Source: Streptomyces typhae
GTDB taxonomy: Bacteria; Actinomycetota; Actinomycetes; Streptomycetales; Streptomycetaceae
Length of the DNA: 64,000 nt
Direction of reading: 5' to 3'
Assembly: GCF_009755605.1 (NCBI RefSeq)
Contig: NZ_WPNZ01000002.1
Coordinates: 234,184 to 298,183 of the forward strand
Below are positions 30,909 through 40,112 of the stretch, piece by piece. The notes under the pieces are model-generated. The model was not told the DNA's origin. It searched no databases and worked only from the letters and a program-made list of their open reading frames with translations. The translations under genes and the position numbers were made by a program. The number at the start of each line of letters is the position of its first letter. Within the stretch, counting starts at the first letter, position 1.

Positions 30909-33808
30909 GCGGACGTCACCGCCCTGCCGTCCGCGCCCGTGGCGCCCCGCGTGTACCGGGGGTGGATCAACCCCATGCAGGTGTACGGGAGTTCGGCGAC
31001 CTCCTCGACCGGCACCCCGCGCTGCTCGGCGAGCAGCCGTACGTGGTCGAGGTCGGCGCCCGCGCCCGCGCGGGCCAGGACCTTCCACGGGACGCGGCGC
31101 AGGAGCACGCGCGTGGTCTCGCCGACGCCGGGCTTGACCAGGTTCACGTCGTGGATGCCGTACTCCTCGCTGATCCGCTCCACGGCTGCCCAGCCCTCCC
31201 AGGTCGGGGCGCGGTCCGCGGCGAGCACCTCCTTGACCTGCGCGGCCACGGCGTCGGCGACCTCGTCGAAGCGGGCGGCGACGGCGTCGACGAAGACACC
31301 GGAGACATCCGTGTCCGCGAGGTCGCGGTAGAACTTCGCGCCGTGGAAGTCGTCGGGCCCGACGAGGTCGGCGCGCAGCACCGTACGCGAGATCAGGCCG
31401 GACACCGTGGAGTTCAGGCACGCGGACGGGATGAGGAAGTCCTCGCGGGTGCCGTAGGTGCGGACGCAGGAGCCGGGGTCGGCGAGCACGGCCATCCCGG
31501 GGTCGAATCCCGCGGCGCCGCCCGCCGCCTCGAACTCCTCGATCGCGGCGGCCAGTTCGCGGGTGATGGCGCCCTTGCCGGTCCAGCCGTCGACGAATAC
31601 CACGTCGGCCGGGTCGTGGTGGGCGGCCAGCCAGCGCAGCGCGTTGGCGTCGATGCCGCGGCCGCGCACGATCGACACGGCGTAGTGCGGCAGGTCCAGG
31701 CCGAGGCGCTCCTTGGCCCAGCGGCGCATCAGGACGCCGACGGGGGTGCCCGCGCGGGCGAGGGACACCAGGACCGGCCGGGGCGACCGCTCGGCGACGA
31801 CGGTCTCGGTGACCGTGCCGACGGCCTGCGCGATACGGGCCGCGGAGGTGTCGAGCGCGGACCGGAACAGCTCCTGGTACTGCGGGCTCGGCTGGTACTC
31901 CACCGGCAGCGACTCGGCGTAGTGCGCGCCGCCGCTCTGGATGGCCTCCTCGCGCTCCTCGGTGGGCGCCTCCAGGGTGACGTCCGAGAGGTCCTGGAGC
32001 AGCCAGCCGACGTCGTCGGGCGCGTACGAGGAGAAGGCGGGGCCGCGGAGGGGGTCGGGCAGCAAGGAGGCTTCCTGATCTTGAGAGGCGTGCGGAGGGG
32101 TCTCGGCGAAGGTGTTCGCGGGGATGTCAGGCGTCACGTACGCGGGGGCATCCGGCGTCGCGTGCGCGGGAACGTCCGGCGCCGCGCACGCCGGGACATC
32201 CGGCGTCGCGCACGCGGGAGCGTCAGGCGTCGCGCACGCGGGGACGTACGACGGGACGACCGCGAGCAGTACGTGGCCGGTGTGCGCGGCGAGCTGTGCC
32301 GCCAGGCCGTCGGGCGCGTGCAGCGCGGGCGTGTCCGCGGTGGAGTCGACCACCGCGACGACCGCGTCGAAGCCGCCGCCCGCCACGTTGTACGCGAACC
32401 GCGGCCCCGGCCCGTCGGCGGGGTCGTCGTGCGCGGGGAAGACGAGGCGGGTGCGGATGGCGTACCCGGGGTCGTCCACGGCGAGGACGGGCGAGCGGGT
32501 GGTCGTGGAGTACCGCACATCGGTGTCCGTGCCACCGAGGCGCTCCTCCAGGGCGGTGCCGAGGGCGAGCGGCGCGTACATCAGCTCCTCGAAGCCGAGG
32601 ACGAGGACGCGGCGCGCGCCCGGCGGCAGCGCGGCGGCGACCCGCTCGGCCATGCCCGGCAGCGCCGCGTCCAGGCGCTGCCGGTGCGCGGGCGTGAAGC
32701 CGTGCCGTCCGCCGTCGGGCACGCCCGCGGGCCAGCCGAGGTCGACGCGGGTGACGGGCGCCCGCTCGCCGCGCGGCGCGGGCACCGGCGCGCCGGGCGC
32801 TGCCGCTGCCGCCGCCTCGTGCTCCGCGACCAGCGCCTGCCCCTTCTCCAGGACGTCGTCGGGCAGCCGCACCGTGCCGGAGGCGAGCGCGACCAGGTCG
32901 ACGCGGGCGCCCAGCTCGCGCGCGAAGGCGTCTAGGCGGTCCCGGTCGCCGGGGGTGCGCATGTCGACCAGGGCGACGATCACGTACCGCCGCCGGGGGA
33001 AGCGGGCGTGCAGGGCGCGGATGGTGTTCAGGACCGTGTTGCCGGTGGAGAACTCGTCGTCGACGAGGACCAGCGCGCCGTCCCCGGCGAGCAGCCGGGG
33101 GTCCTCGGGGAGCAGCAGATGGGACGTGGCGTGCGAGTGGGACTCCTCGAAGCCGCCCGCGCGCTCGACGCCGTCGACTGGGCGGCGGGTGGAGTGCAGG
33201 TAGGGGGCGAGGGCGAGGCCGTCGGCGACGCTGTGGCCGAGGCCGGTCGCGGTCTCCGCGTAGCCGAGGACGACGGCGCGGGCCGCGTCGCGCTCTCCGA
33301 GGAGGGCGCGTACGCGGGCCCCGAGGTCGTACCCGGAGCGCCAGATCACCGACGGGTGCTGCGGCACGTGCTTGCCGAGGACATTGGACACGAGCAGGTG
33401 CGCCCGCTTGGGATTGCGGCGCAGGGCCAGCCCGAGCAAGTCCTTGAGCCGACCGCCCCCAGGACCACCGTCCCCGGCACGGTCGGCACGGTCGCCGCCA
33501 GGCCCGGCACCGTCACGCCCGGCACCGTGACTCGCGGCACCGTCACCCCCCGCGCCGCCGCTCCCTGCGCCGTTCTCGACCGGTTCAACCGGTTCAACCA
33601 GTTCAACCGGTTCAACCGGTTCGACCAGTTCGACCCCGAGCCGCTCCGCGACCCACGTACCCGACCACACCACGTCGTCCGTCTTCCTCACCGTCCGGAT
33701 AGCACTGCTGTCGCGGGCGCCGCCGCGCGTGCGGGCGCCACCAGGGCCGCCGTGCCCGTCACCGCCCACGGGGGCGCCCCCGTGGGCGCCCCGCGCCCCG
33801 CCGCTCAC
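30905..33808 (-). CDS. Fused phosphoribosyltransferase/TRSP and StiP-type protein
   Basis: 967 residues from GTG at 33808, overlapping the CitE-like stop (GTGA). The N-terminal half has a PRTase_2 domain (about residues 100-330, with the PRPP loop LVDDEFSTGNTVLNT) followed by a TRSP domain (about 380-530). After a Thr/Pro/Ala-rich repeat linker (near 535-580) the C-terminal half is a PF11202/StiP (PRTase_1) domain (about 600-960, with VVFVDGWTGKGAI and FLIPSACLNSTVSG). In most Streptomyces these halves are separate adjacent genes, from memory, so this looks like a gene fusion through a minisatellite. A Val/Glu/Pro repeat lies near the N-terminus. Part of the Ter island. Confidence 0.8.
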   Translation of the reverse strand: MSGGARGAHGGAPVGGDGHGGPGGARTRGGARDSSAIRTVRKTDDVVWSGTWVAERLGVELVEPVEPVELVEPVEPVENGAGSGGAGGDGAASHGAGRDGAGPGGDRADRAGDGGPGGGRLKDLLGLALRRNPKRAHLLVSNVLGKHVPQHPSVIWRSGYDLGARVRALLGERDAARAVVLGYAETATGLGHSVADGLALAPYLHSTRRPVDGVERAGGFEESHSHATSHLLLPEDPRLLAGDGALVLVDDEFSTGNTVLNTIRALHARFPRRRYVIVALVDMRTPGDRDRLDAFARELGARVDLVALASGTVRLPDDVLEKGQALVAEHEAAAAAAPGAPVPAPRGERAPVTRVDLGWPAGVPDGGRHGFTPAHRQRLDAALPGMAERVAAALPPGARRVLVLGFEELMYAPLALGTALEERLGGTDTDVRYSTTTRSPVLAVDDPGYAIRTRLVFPAHDDPADGPGPRFAYNVAGGGFDAVVAVVDSTADTPALHAPDGLAAQLAAHTGHVLLAVVPSYVPACATPDAPACATPDVPACAAPDVPAHATPDAPAYVTPDIPANTFAETPPHASQDQEASLLPDPLRGPAFSSYAPDDVGWLLQDLSDVTLEAPTEEREEAIQSGGAHYAESLPVEYQPSPQYQELFRSALDTSAARIAQAVGTVTETVVAERSPRPVLVSLARAGTPVGVLMRRWAKERLGLDLPHYAVSIVRGRGIDANALRWLAAHHDPADVVFVDGWTGKGAITRELAAAIEEFEAAGGAAGFDPGMAVLADPGSCVRTYGTREDFLIPSACLNSTVSGLISRTVLRADLVGPDDFHGAKFYRDLADTDVSGVFVDAVAARFDEVADAVAAQVKEVLAADRAPTWEGWAAVERISEEYGIHDVNLVKPGVGETTRVLLRRVPWKVLARAGAGADLDHVRLLAEQRGVPVEEVAELPYTCMGLIHPRYTRGATGADGRAVTSA
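32123..32242. repeat. 24-bp tandem repeat (5 copies) encoding linker
   Basis: Five imperfect copies of a 24-bp unit of the type gacatccggcgtcgcgcacg plus cggg. On the minus strand they encode 8-residue repeats like ACATPDAP within the fused PRT-StiP protein. The unit is a multiple of three so it preserves the frame. Copies differ at a few bases, so expansion is not very recent. Confidence 0.75.
33577..33634. repeat. 9-bp tandem repeat (GGTTCAACC type)
   Basis: About six copies of GGTTCAACC with small changes. On the minus strand they encode Val-Glu-Pro repeats in the N-terminal region of the PRT-StiP protein. Lower GC than its surroundings. A likely site of slippage-driven length variation. 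Confidence 0.7.
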
Positions 33809-34971
33809 GCGGGCACCCCCGCGCTGAGCAGCTCCACGAAGCCCACGTCCTCCCGCGCGACGCCGAAGACCTCGGCGCGGCGCAGGGTCCGCTCCGCCCA
33901 GGCGCGGTGCGGCTTCACCTCGTTCATCTTGTTCGTGTACGCGGAGCGCAGCACACCGCCCCCGTCCTGCTCGGGGCGGAGGATGTCCTGGGCGTCGCCG
34001 AACTCCTCGTGACTGACGACCGACAGGGCGTGCACGGGCAGGACGTGCGAGGGGTGGATGCAGGTCTTGCCGAGCAGGCCGTTGGCCCGGTCCAGCTCGA
34101 TCTCGCGCAGCAGGCCGTCCAGGTCGTGCTCGATGAGGGCCTGGCGCAGCTCCTCGGCGCGCACCTGGAGGAAGGGGCTCTGCCGCAGCTGCGGCTTGAA
34201 CATCCGCTCCTGGACGCGGAAGTACTCCCACACGGGCCCGGTCACGGTGAAGCCGGTGCCGTCGGCCCGGCCGAGGTGGTTGACGACGTCGGCGATGACG
34301 GACGCCACGATCTGCACGTCGTAGGCCGTCATGTGCGGCGGCCTGCGCAGCCCGTACGCGGAGCAGAAGTCGGTGACGCCGAGCCGCAGCGCGAGCACCC
34401 GGTCGCGGTACTTGTCGACGGTGCGGGCGATCCCCGCGAGCGTCTCCGCGCGGCTCTCCAGATACAGGAGCTGCGGCGACTCCAGGACCGGCATCGCGAA
34501 GAGCCGCCGCCCACTGGCCGCCTCGGCCGCCGCGAGGGACTCCAGGAACGGAACGCCCCGCTCCTCGGTGAACTTCGGCAGTACGAATCCGGACAGCAGC
34601 CGGATCGCGGGGCCGAGCCTGCGCACCAGGTCAGGGATCTGCTCGGGGTTCCGGACCCGGATGAAGAGCAGCGGCGGATCGGCGTCGGGGCGCCCGGCGA
34701 GTTCGATGAAGTGCCGGACGAGGTTCTCCTCGGCGGCCACGACGTCCTCGTCGCCGATCGAGTCCTCCAGGCAGACGACCATCGAGATCACGCCACGGCC
34801 GGACTGCTTGAGGATGTCGTCGGCGAGGCGCGGGCGGGTGGCCGGGCTGTAGAGCGTGGCACCGAGAGCCGCCGCGAGGAGCTGCGGCGGGGAGTCCGCG
34901 GTGAAGGCACACGGCTCCCGGTGGAAGAGGCGCTGACGCACCTCTGGGGCTATGTGCCCGAAATGACGCAT
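33805..34971 (-). CDS. HpcH/HpaI aldolase / citrate lyase beta (CitE)-like protein
   Basis: 388 residues from ATG at 34971. Contains ISMVVCLEDSIGDEDV (Mg-binding acidic residues), LLFIRVRNPEQI (conserved Arg) and RLFAMPVLESPQLL, all features of the CitE/HpcH TIM-barrel superfamily that cleaves or forms C-C bonds using CoA or pyruvate chemistry. In Ter islands this gene heads an operon with PRT, StiP and HAD genes; here the three are overlapped (TGA/GTG) and co-directional. Substrate unknown. Confidence 0.85.
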   Translation of the reverse strand: MRHFGHIAPEVRQRLFHREPCAFTADSPPQLLAAALGATLYSPATRPRLADDILKQSGRGVISMVVCLEDSIGDEDVVAAEENLVRHFIELAGRPDADPPLLFIRVRNPEQIPDLVRRLGPAIRLLSGFVLPKFTEERGVPFLESLAAAEAASGRRLFAMPVLESPQLLYLESRAETLAGIARTVDKYRDRVLALRLGVTDFCSAYGLRRPPHMTAYDVQIVASVIADVVNHLGRADGTGFTVTGPVWEYFRVQERMFKPQLRQSPFLQVRAEELRQALIEHDLDGLLREIELDRANGLLGKTCIHPSHVLPVHALSVVSHEEFGDAQDILRPEQDGGGVLRSAYTNKMNEVKPHRAWAERTLRRAEVFGVAREDVGFVELLSAGVPA

Positions 34972-35313
34972 GGGTTTCCTCTGAGATTCTCCTGATATCG
35001 CCTGTATCGCCCGTACCGTCGTCGCGATCCGAATGATGTGGCCGGTAATAGTACGTAGGAGCGGGTGTCCGGGGTTCCCTCCGGGCATGAAATTCAGGTA
35101 ACCCGGCCAAGTCGCACACGTCGGCCCCACAGCGGCACGGGCAGGTGTCATAGGCCGGTGGAGGGGCAGGACGGGGACAAGACGGGCACGTGTCCGAAAG
35201 TTGTCGTCCGGGTGCGGGGCCCGTGCCCGGACGCCCGGGACACGGGCCGCCGACCGGTGGGAGGTGCGGCCCCCGCGTTGTCGGGGTCCGCACAAGGAAG
35301 GCAGGATGACCGC
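34972..35313. other. Divergent intergenic region of the Ter island
   Basis: 342 bases between the minus-strand CitE-like gene and the plus-strand TerD-like gene. It contains short direct repeats (cctgtatcgcccgtacc near 34998), an AT-richer segment ggtaatagtacgtagg at 35045-35060 that could hold a -10 element, and an inverted GGGGCCCGTGCCCGG region. The two operons probably share regulation. No ORF seen. No definite operator identified. Confidence 0.4.
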
Positions 35314-36231
35314 ATGACGCACGCGATGTTGAAGGGGTCGAACGTCCCGCTCGAAGCCGCCACCGTCCGCGCGGTCCTGCGCTGGGCGCCGCGCCAGGAC
35401 TCCCCCGACGTCGACGCCTCGGCGCTGCTGCTCGGCACCGACGGCCGGGTGCGCTACGACGAGGACTTCGTCTTCTACAACCAGCCGCGCCACCCCTCCG
35501 GGAAGGTCTGGCGGCTCGGCAAGAAGCGGGTCGCCGAGGGCCTGACGGACACCGTGCAGGCCGACCTCGCGGGCCTGGACCCGGCGGTCGGCCGCGTCCT
35601 GCTCGTGGCCTCCGCGGACGGCAAGCCGTTCAAGCAGGTCGACGCGTTGCGGATTCTGCTGTACGACGCCTCGCCGAGCGTGCCCGCGGGGGCCGAGCCG
35701 TTCGCCTACTTCGACATCACTCCCGAGACCGGTGACGAGACCGCGCTGATCTGCGGGGAGCTGTACCGCCGCGGCGAGGGCTGGAAGTTCCGGGCGCTCG
35801 GCGAGGGGTACTCCAACGGCCTGGTGGGCCTCGCCACGGACTTCGGGATCAGAGTCGACGAGTCGGAGTCGGTGACCGAGCCGACCGCCGACGCCTCGCT
35901 GCCGCAGACGCAGCACCTGGGGACGACGGGCGGCTCCGCCCCGCTGCCGCCGGCCCAGCCGCCGGCGCCCGCACCGGCGCACACCCAGCCGCCCGCGCCC
36001 TACCCCGCCGCTCCGCCGTCCGCGCCGCAGCCGATGCCGCAGCCCGCGTACGGCTACCCGCCCGAGCCGCCGCGCTATCCGGCACCGCAGCCGTCCTACG
36101 GCTACCCGCAGCCGGCGCCCACGCAGCCGCCCGTCCCCGCCTACGGCTACCCGCACCCGGTGGCACCGCCGCCCGTGCCCGACCCGAACTTCCGGCTGCC
36201 TCCGCAGGGACCGCAGTTCCTGCCGCGCTGA
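35314..36231 (+). CDS. TerD-domain protein with Pro/Tyr-rich tail
   Basis: 305 residues from ATG 35314, preceded by AAGGAAGGCAGG. Residues 1-190 form a TerD calcium-binding beta-sandwich: VDASALLLGTDG, DFVFYNQPRHPSG, and GELYRRGEGWKFRALGEG near the end. Conserved acidic residues for Ca are mostly present. The remaining 110 residues are a disordered Pro/Tyr/Gly-rich repeat (AYGYPPEPPRY, SYGYPQPAP). TerD proteins are associated with tellurite and general stress responses; the exact mechanism is unknown. Confidence 0.85.
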   Translation: MTHAMLKGSNVPLEAATVRAVLRWAPRQDSPDVDASALLLGTDGRVRYDEDFVFYNQPRHPSGKVWRLGKKRVAEGLTDTVQADLAGLDPAVGRVLLVASADGKPFKQVDALRILLYDASPSVPAGAEPFAYFDITPETGDETALICGELYRRGEGWKFRALGEGYSNGLVGLATDFGIRVDESESVTEPTADASLPQTQHLGTTGGSAPLPPAQPPAPAPAHTQPPAPYPAAPPSAPQPMPQPAYGYPPEPPRYPAPQPSYGYPQPAPTQPPVPAYGYPHPVAPPPVPDPNFRLPPQGPQFLPR

Positions 36232-36401
36232 CCGGACCGGCTGGAATGGCCGGACCGAACGGACCGAACGGACCGGCCAGACCGAACGGACCGGCCAGAA
36301 TGACCGGAATGGGCGGAATGGCCTGGCCGACCGATCCGTGCGGGAGTCGGACGCGGGAGTCGGACACCCGCCCGCGTCCGGCGCCCACGCGGGGCCGCGG
36401 T

Positions 36402-37148
36402 TCAGCCGCCGCCCACCTTGCTCTTGTAGCCCCTGCCCCACTGCAGGCCCCAGCCGTACAGCCGGTCCAGCTCGGCCTGAAAGCCGTACACGTACCGGAC
36501 CTCGCGGCGCACGATCAGTTCGTCCTTGACGTTCTCCAGCGACAGGACGGCGCAGGAGCGGGCCTGCGGGGCGCGCTCCTCCAGGTCGATCTCGATCCGG
36601 GGGCCGTTGCTCGGATAGAGCGTCACCTTCGCGTGGGTGCGGTCGAAGGCCGGTGTCTGGTCGTAGATGTAGACGAACACCAGGAGCCGTTTGATCGACT
36701 CGCGCTGGTCGAGATTGACGTAGATCGTCTCGCCGGAGCCCGAGCCGAACCGGTCGTCGCCGCTGCCCTTGACGTACGGCGGCGAGTTGAGGCTGCCGAA
36801 GAAGTGCCCGAGGGGCTGCACCACGCCCTTGCTGCCGTCGGTCAGCTCGTACAGGCAGCCCAGGTCGAGGTCGACGTTGACCATGCTCTGCGTGTGCGCC
36901 TGCACCGGTTCGGGCTGGAACAGCTTCAGCGGATGCCGCAGCAGGCTGCCGCCCCCGCGCTTCTTGCCGATGAGGTCGGACGTGCGCATCTGCCACGTCA
37001 GCGTGACGCGCAGATTGCCGGTGGCCGCTCCCTGCTTGGTGAGCGAGACCGCCGGATTGCGCTTGGTCAGTTCGATGGAGTTGGTCGCGGCGCTGCCCGA
37101 CGCGAATTCCATCGCACGCCTCGGCCGCAGACCGTCCCAGAAGGACAT
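36402..37148 (-). CDS. TerA/TerF-like tellurium resistance protein
   Basis: 248 residues from ATG at 37148. Contains LTKQGAATGNLRVTLTWQ near residue 35, VDLDLGCLYELTDGSKG, and a LLVFVYIYDQ strand, all typical of TerD-superfamily members of the TerA/TerF type, which have a diverged TerD fold. Transcribed toward the TerD gene at 35314-36231, convergent. Probable partner of the TerC-like membrane protein upstream. Confidence 0.8.
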   Translation of the reverse strand: MSFWDGLRPRRAMEFASGSAATNSIELTKRNPAVSLTKQGAATGNLRVTLTWQMRTSDLIGKKRGGGSLLRHPLKLFQPEPVQAHTQSMVNVDLDLGCLYELTDGSKGVVQPLGHFFGSLNSPPYVKGSGDDRFGSGSGETIYVNLDQRESIKRLLVFVYIYDQTPAFDRTHAKVTLYPSNGPRIEIDLEERAPQARSCAVLSLENVKDELIVRREVRYVYGFQAELDRLYGWGLQWGRGYKSKVGGG

Positions 37149-37377
37149 GCCACCCCCAGAGTGAAGCCCCGTGTCAGTTGTGCGTACGCCGCGGGGCGGC
37201 CCGAGGTCAGGTCCTCAACTGCCGCCCCGCACAGAAGCGTTCCTCGCCCGAGCCGGTGCCACACGTCCGGACGGCGAAGTCGGCTCACCGTATGCCAGGG
37301 CGTGGACGCCGACGGCGGCACCCCCGGGGTGGGGGACGCCGCCGTCGTACTGCTCCAGGGCCGGTGGTGACGGCCGG

Positions 37378-38520
37378 CTAGACGCCGGACGAGACCTCCG
37401 CCTTCTCGTCCGAGCCCGCGCCCTCCTCGGCCGCGAGCCGCTTGTTGCGGCGCACGGACGACCAGAAGGAGAAGCCGATGAGGAGGACACCGATCGAGCC
37501 GGTGATGAACTCGTTGATCTCGTACTGGATGGTGACGAGCAGGATCGCGGCGAGCGCGCCGATGGCGTAGTGCGCGCCGTGCTCCAGGTAGACGTAGTCG
37601 TCGAGGGTGCCCTCGCGGACCAGATAGACCGTGAGGGACCGGACGTACATGGCGCCGATGCCGAGGCCGAGCGCCATCAGGACGATGTCGTTGGTGATGG
37701 CGAAGGCGCCGATGACACCGTCGAAGGAGAAGGACGCGTCCAGGACCTCCAGGTAGAGGAACATGAAGAACGCGGCCTTGCCGGAGAGCGCGATGGCCGA
37801 GACGGACTTGCCCTCCTTCTTGGCCTTCTCCTCCTCCTCGTGCTCGCGCTCCTCCTCTTCCTCCAGCTTGTCCTCGAAGAAGCCGGAGAGGCCACCCACG
37901 ATGAGATAGGTGACCAGGCCCGCGAGTCCTGAGATGAGGACCGTCTCCGCCTTGTCGGCATGGGTGCCGCCGTGCTGATGCGCGTGCTTGGCGAACGTCA
38001 TCGAGGAGACGAGCAGCACGATGAGCGCGATGCACACCGAGAGCATGTCGACCTTGCCGAGCTTGGCGAGGGGACGCTCCAGCCAGCCGAGCCACTTGAT
38101 GTCCCGGTCCTCGAAGATGAAGTCCAGGAAGATCATCAGCAGGAACATGCCACCGAAGGCGGCGATGGACGGGTGCGCGTCGGTGACCAGCTGCTGGTAC
38201 TTGTCCTTGTCGTTGAGCGCGAGCCGGACCGCTTCGATCGGGCCCATCTTGGCGCTGACAGCGACGATCACGACCGGGAAGACCAGGCGCATGCCGAAGA
38301 CGGCGATGAGGATGCCGATGGTGAGGAAGATCTTCTGCCAGAAGGCATTCATCTTCTTCAGGATTCCGGCGTTGACCACCGCGTTGTCGAAGGACAGCGA
38401 GATCTCCATGATGGACAGGATCGCCACGAGTCCGAGCGCCGCCCACCCCCCGAAGAGCACCGCTGCGACCAGGCCGAGCGCAGTGACTGCGAACGACCAG
38501 CCGAAGGTTTTCAGTACCAC
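37378..38520 (-). CDS. DUF475 / TerC-like integral membrane protein
   Basis: 380 residues from GTG at 38520. About eight to nine hydrophobic segments; the first motif MEISLSFDNAVVNAG matches the TerC signature ESLFSIDN. A charged stretch (residues about 215-245, EEEEEREHEEEEKAKKEG) forms a cytoplasmic loop. A second SFSFDGVIGAFAI motif is the repeat half. DUF475 proteins are TerC relatives, thought to move or sense metal ions; Ter-island members interact with TerD proteins at the membrane. Confidence 0.88.
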   Translation of the reverse strand: MVLKTFGWSFAVTALGLVAAVLFGGWAALGLVAILSIMEISLSFDNAVVNAGILKKMNAFWQKIFLTIGILIAVFGMRLVFPVVIVAVSAKMGPIEAVRLALNDKDKYQQLVTDAHPSIAAFGGMFLLMIFLDFIFEDRDIKWLGWLERPLAKLGKVDMLSVCIALIVLLVSSMTFAKHAHQHGGTHADKAETVLISGLAGLVTYLIVGGLSGFFEDKLEEEEEREHEEEEKAKKEGKSVSAIALSGKAAFFMFLYLEVLDASFSFDGVIGAFAITNDIVLMALGLGIGAMYVRSLTVYLVREGTLDDYVYLEHGAHYAIGALAAILLVTIQYEINEFITGSIGVLLIGFSFWSSVRRNKRLAAEEGAGSDEKAEVSSGV

Positions 38521-38655
38521 TGGCTACCCAATCGTATGTGTACGGGTCTCCCCCGCGCCGTCCCCGGTGCTACGTCCTCCGGGGGACGCCCCCGGCCTTC
38601 CCAGTCGGCTGTCGGGCAAAACCGTCAGCCGTTTGGGGAAGCCGGGGAGAGTCCT

Positions 38656-39231
38656 TTAAGAAACATTGACTCCGAAGTCTAGAGCGATGCCGCGCAGGCC
38701 GGACGCGTACCCCTGCCCGACGGCGCGGAACTTCCATTCGCCGCCGTAGCGATACACCTCTCCGAAGATCATCGCGGTCTCCGTGGACGCGTCCTCGCTG
38801 AGGTCGTAGCGGGCGAGTTCCTGGCCGTCCGCCTGGTTCACCACGCGGATGAAGGCATTGCTGACCTGGCCGAACGTCTGTCCGCGGTTGTCCGCCTCAT
38901 GGATGGAGACCGGGAAGACGATCTTGTCGCAGTGGGCCGGGACCTTGGTGAGGTCGAGGATCAGCGACTCGTCGTCGCCGTCACCCTCACCGGTGAGGTT
39001 GTCGCCGGTGTGCTCCACGGAGCCGTCCGGGCTCGTCAGGTTGTTGTAGAACACGAACCACTCGTCCCCGAGGACCCGGCCCGACTGGCACAGCAGGGCA
39101 CTGGCGTCGAGGTCGAACGGGGCTCCGGTGGTGGAGCGAGCGTCCCAGCCGAGGCCGACCGTCACCTTCGTGAGATCGGGTGCGGCCTTGGACAGGGAGA
39201 CGTTGCCCCCCTTGGCGAGCGTCACGCCCAT
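38656..39231 (-). CDS. terD: TerD family protein
   Basis: 191 residues from ATG at 39231. The typical [20 protein letters not shown] start, [34 protein letters not shown] (acidic Ca site), and [20 protein letters not shown] are all present, and length is exactly that of TerD/TerE proteins. A close paralogue is encoded at 39387-39962. Cytosolic Ca-binding stress protein, possibly in a complex with the TerC-like protein. Confidence 0.93.
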   Translation of the reverse strand: MGVTLAKGGNVSLSKAAPDLTKVTVGLGWDARSTTGAPFDLDASALLCQSGRVLGDEWFVFYNNLTSPDGSVEHTGDNLTGEGDGDDESLILDLTKVPAHCDKIVFPVSIHEADNRGQTFGQVSNAFIRVVNQADGQELARYDLSEDASTETAMIFGEVYRYGGEWKFRAVGQGYASGLRGIALDFGVNVS

Positions 39232-39386
39232 GATGCTGGTCCTCCCCGAGGTGCTGGCGTTTGCCGCGCCGTGCCCCGGCGGTGCGCCGGGGCACGGCGG
39301 TCGTGCGGTGCCGAGCGCGTCCGGCGCCGCACTTGACGTGTGCGGCGCCGGACGGCACGGATGCTGCGGTCGTGGAGCTGAACGGC

Positions 39387-39962
39387 TCAGACGTTGACGC
39401 CGAAGTCCTGCGCGATGCCGCGCAGACCCGAGGCATACCCCTGGCCGACGGCGCGGAACTTCCACTCCGCGCCGTGGCGGTACAGCTCGCCGAAGACCAT
39501 GGCCGTCTCCGTGGACGCGTCCTCGGAGAGGTCGTACCGGGCGAGCTCGGCCTCGCCTGCCTGGTTCACCACGCGGATGAAGGCGTTGCGGACCTGGCCG
39601 AAGGACTGCTGGCGGTTCTCGGCGTCATAGATCGAGACCGGGAAGACGATCTTCTCGATGTCCGCGGGGACCGCCGCGAGGTTGACCTTGATCTGCTCGT
39701 CGTCGCCCTCGCCCTCACCGGTGATGTTGTCGCCGGTGTGCTCCACGGAGCCGTCGGGGCTCTTCAGGTTGTTGAAGAACACGAAGTTGGCGTCACTGCT
39801 GACCTTGCCCTCCGCGTTCGTCAGGATGGCGCTGGCGTCAAGGTCGAAGTCCGTGCCGGTGGTCGTACGGACGTCCCAGCCGAGGCCGACCGTGACGGCG
39901 GTCAGGCCGGGCGCTTCCTTGCTCAGCGATACGTTGCCGCCCTTGCTGAGGCTGACTCCCAC
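39387..39962 (-). CDS. terD: TerD family protein (paralogue)
   Basis: 191 residues from GTG at 39962; starts [19 protein letters not shown] after the initiator. Has [14 protein letters not shown] and the same [20 protein letters not shown] block as the downstream paralogue at 38656-39231. The two are separated by 155 bases with no other gene, and are probably co-expressed. A pair of such genes is usual in Streptomyces Ter islands. Confidence 0.93.
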   Translation of the reverse strand: MGVSLSKGGNVSLSKEAPGLTAVTVGLGWDVRTTTGTDFDLDASAILTNAEGKVSSDANFVFFNNLKSPDGSVEHTGDNITGEGEGDDEQIKVNLAAVPADIEKIVFPVSIYDAENRQQSFGQVRNAFIRVVNQAGEAELARYDLSEDASTETAMVFGELYRHGAEWKFRAVGQGYASGLRGIAQDFGVNV

Positions 39963-40112
39963 GAGTCCTCCCAAATAGTGTCCAGGGGCGGGGAGCCCCA
40001 GTCGTGCTTGCCATCGGATCAACGTGTGGATCCTAGTGACCGGTTCCCGGCACCCACAGGCTCCGCACCTGAAGAATCACCGGGTGTCGCCCCTAAGGGG
40101 CCGTCCCGGCCG

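Noticed and set aside
33809..34231. N-terminal extension of the PRT-StiP protein into the CitE-like gene
   Set aside because: Overlaps a conserved gene in another frame and is low-complexity; the GTG at 33808 overlapping its stop is the natural start.
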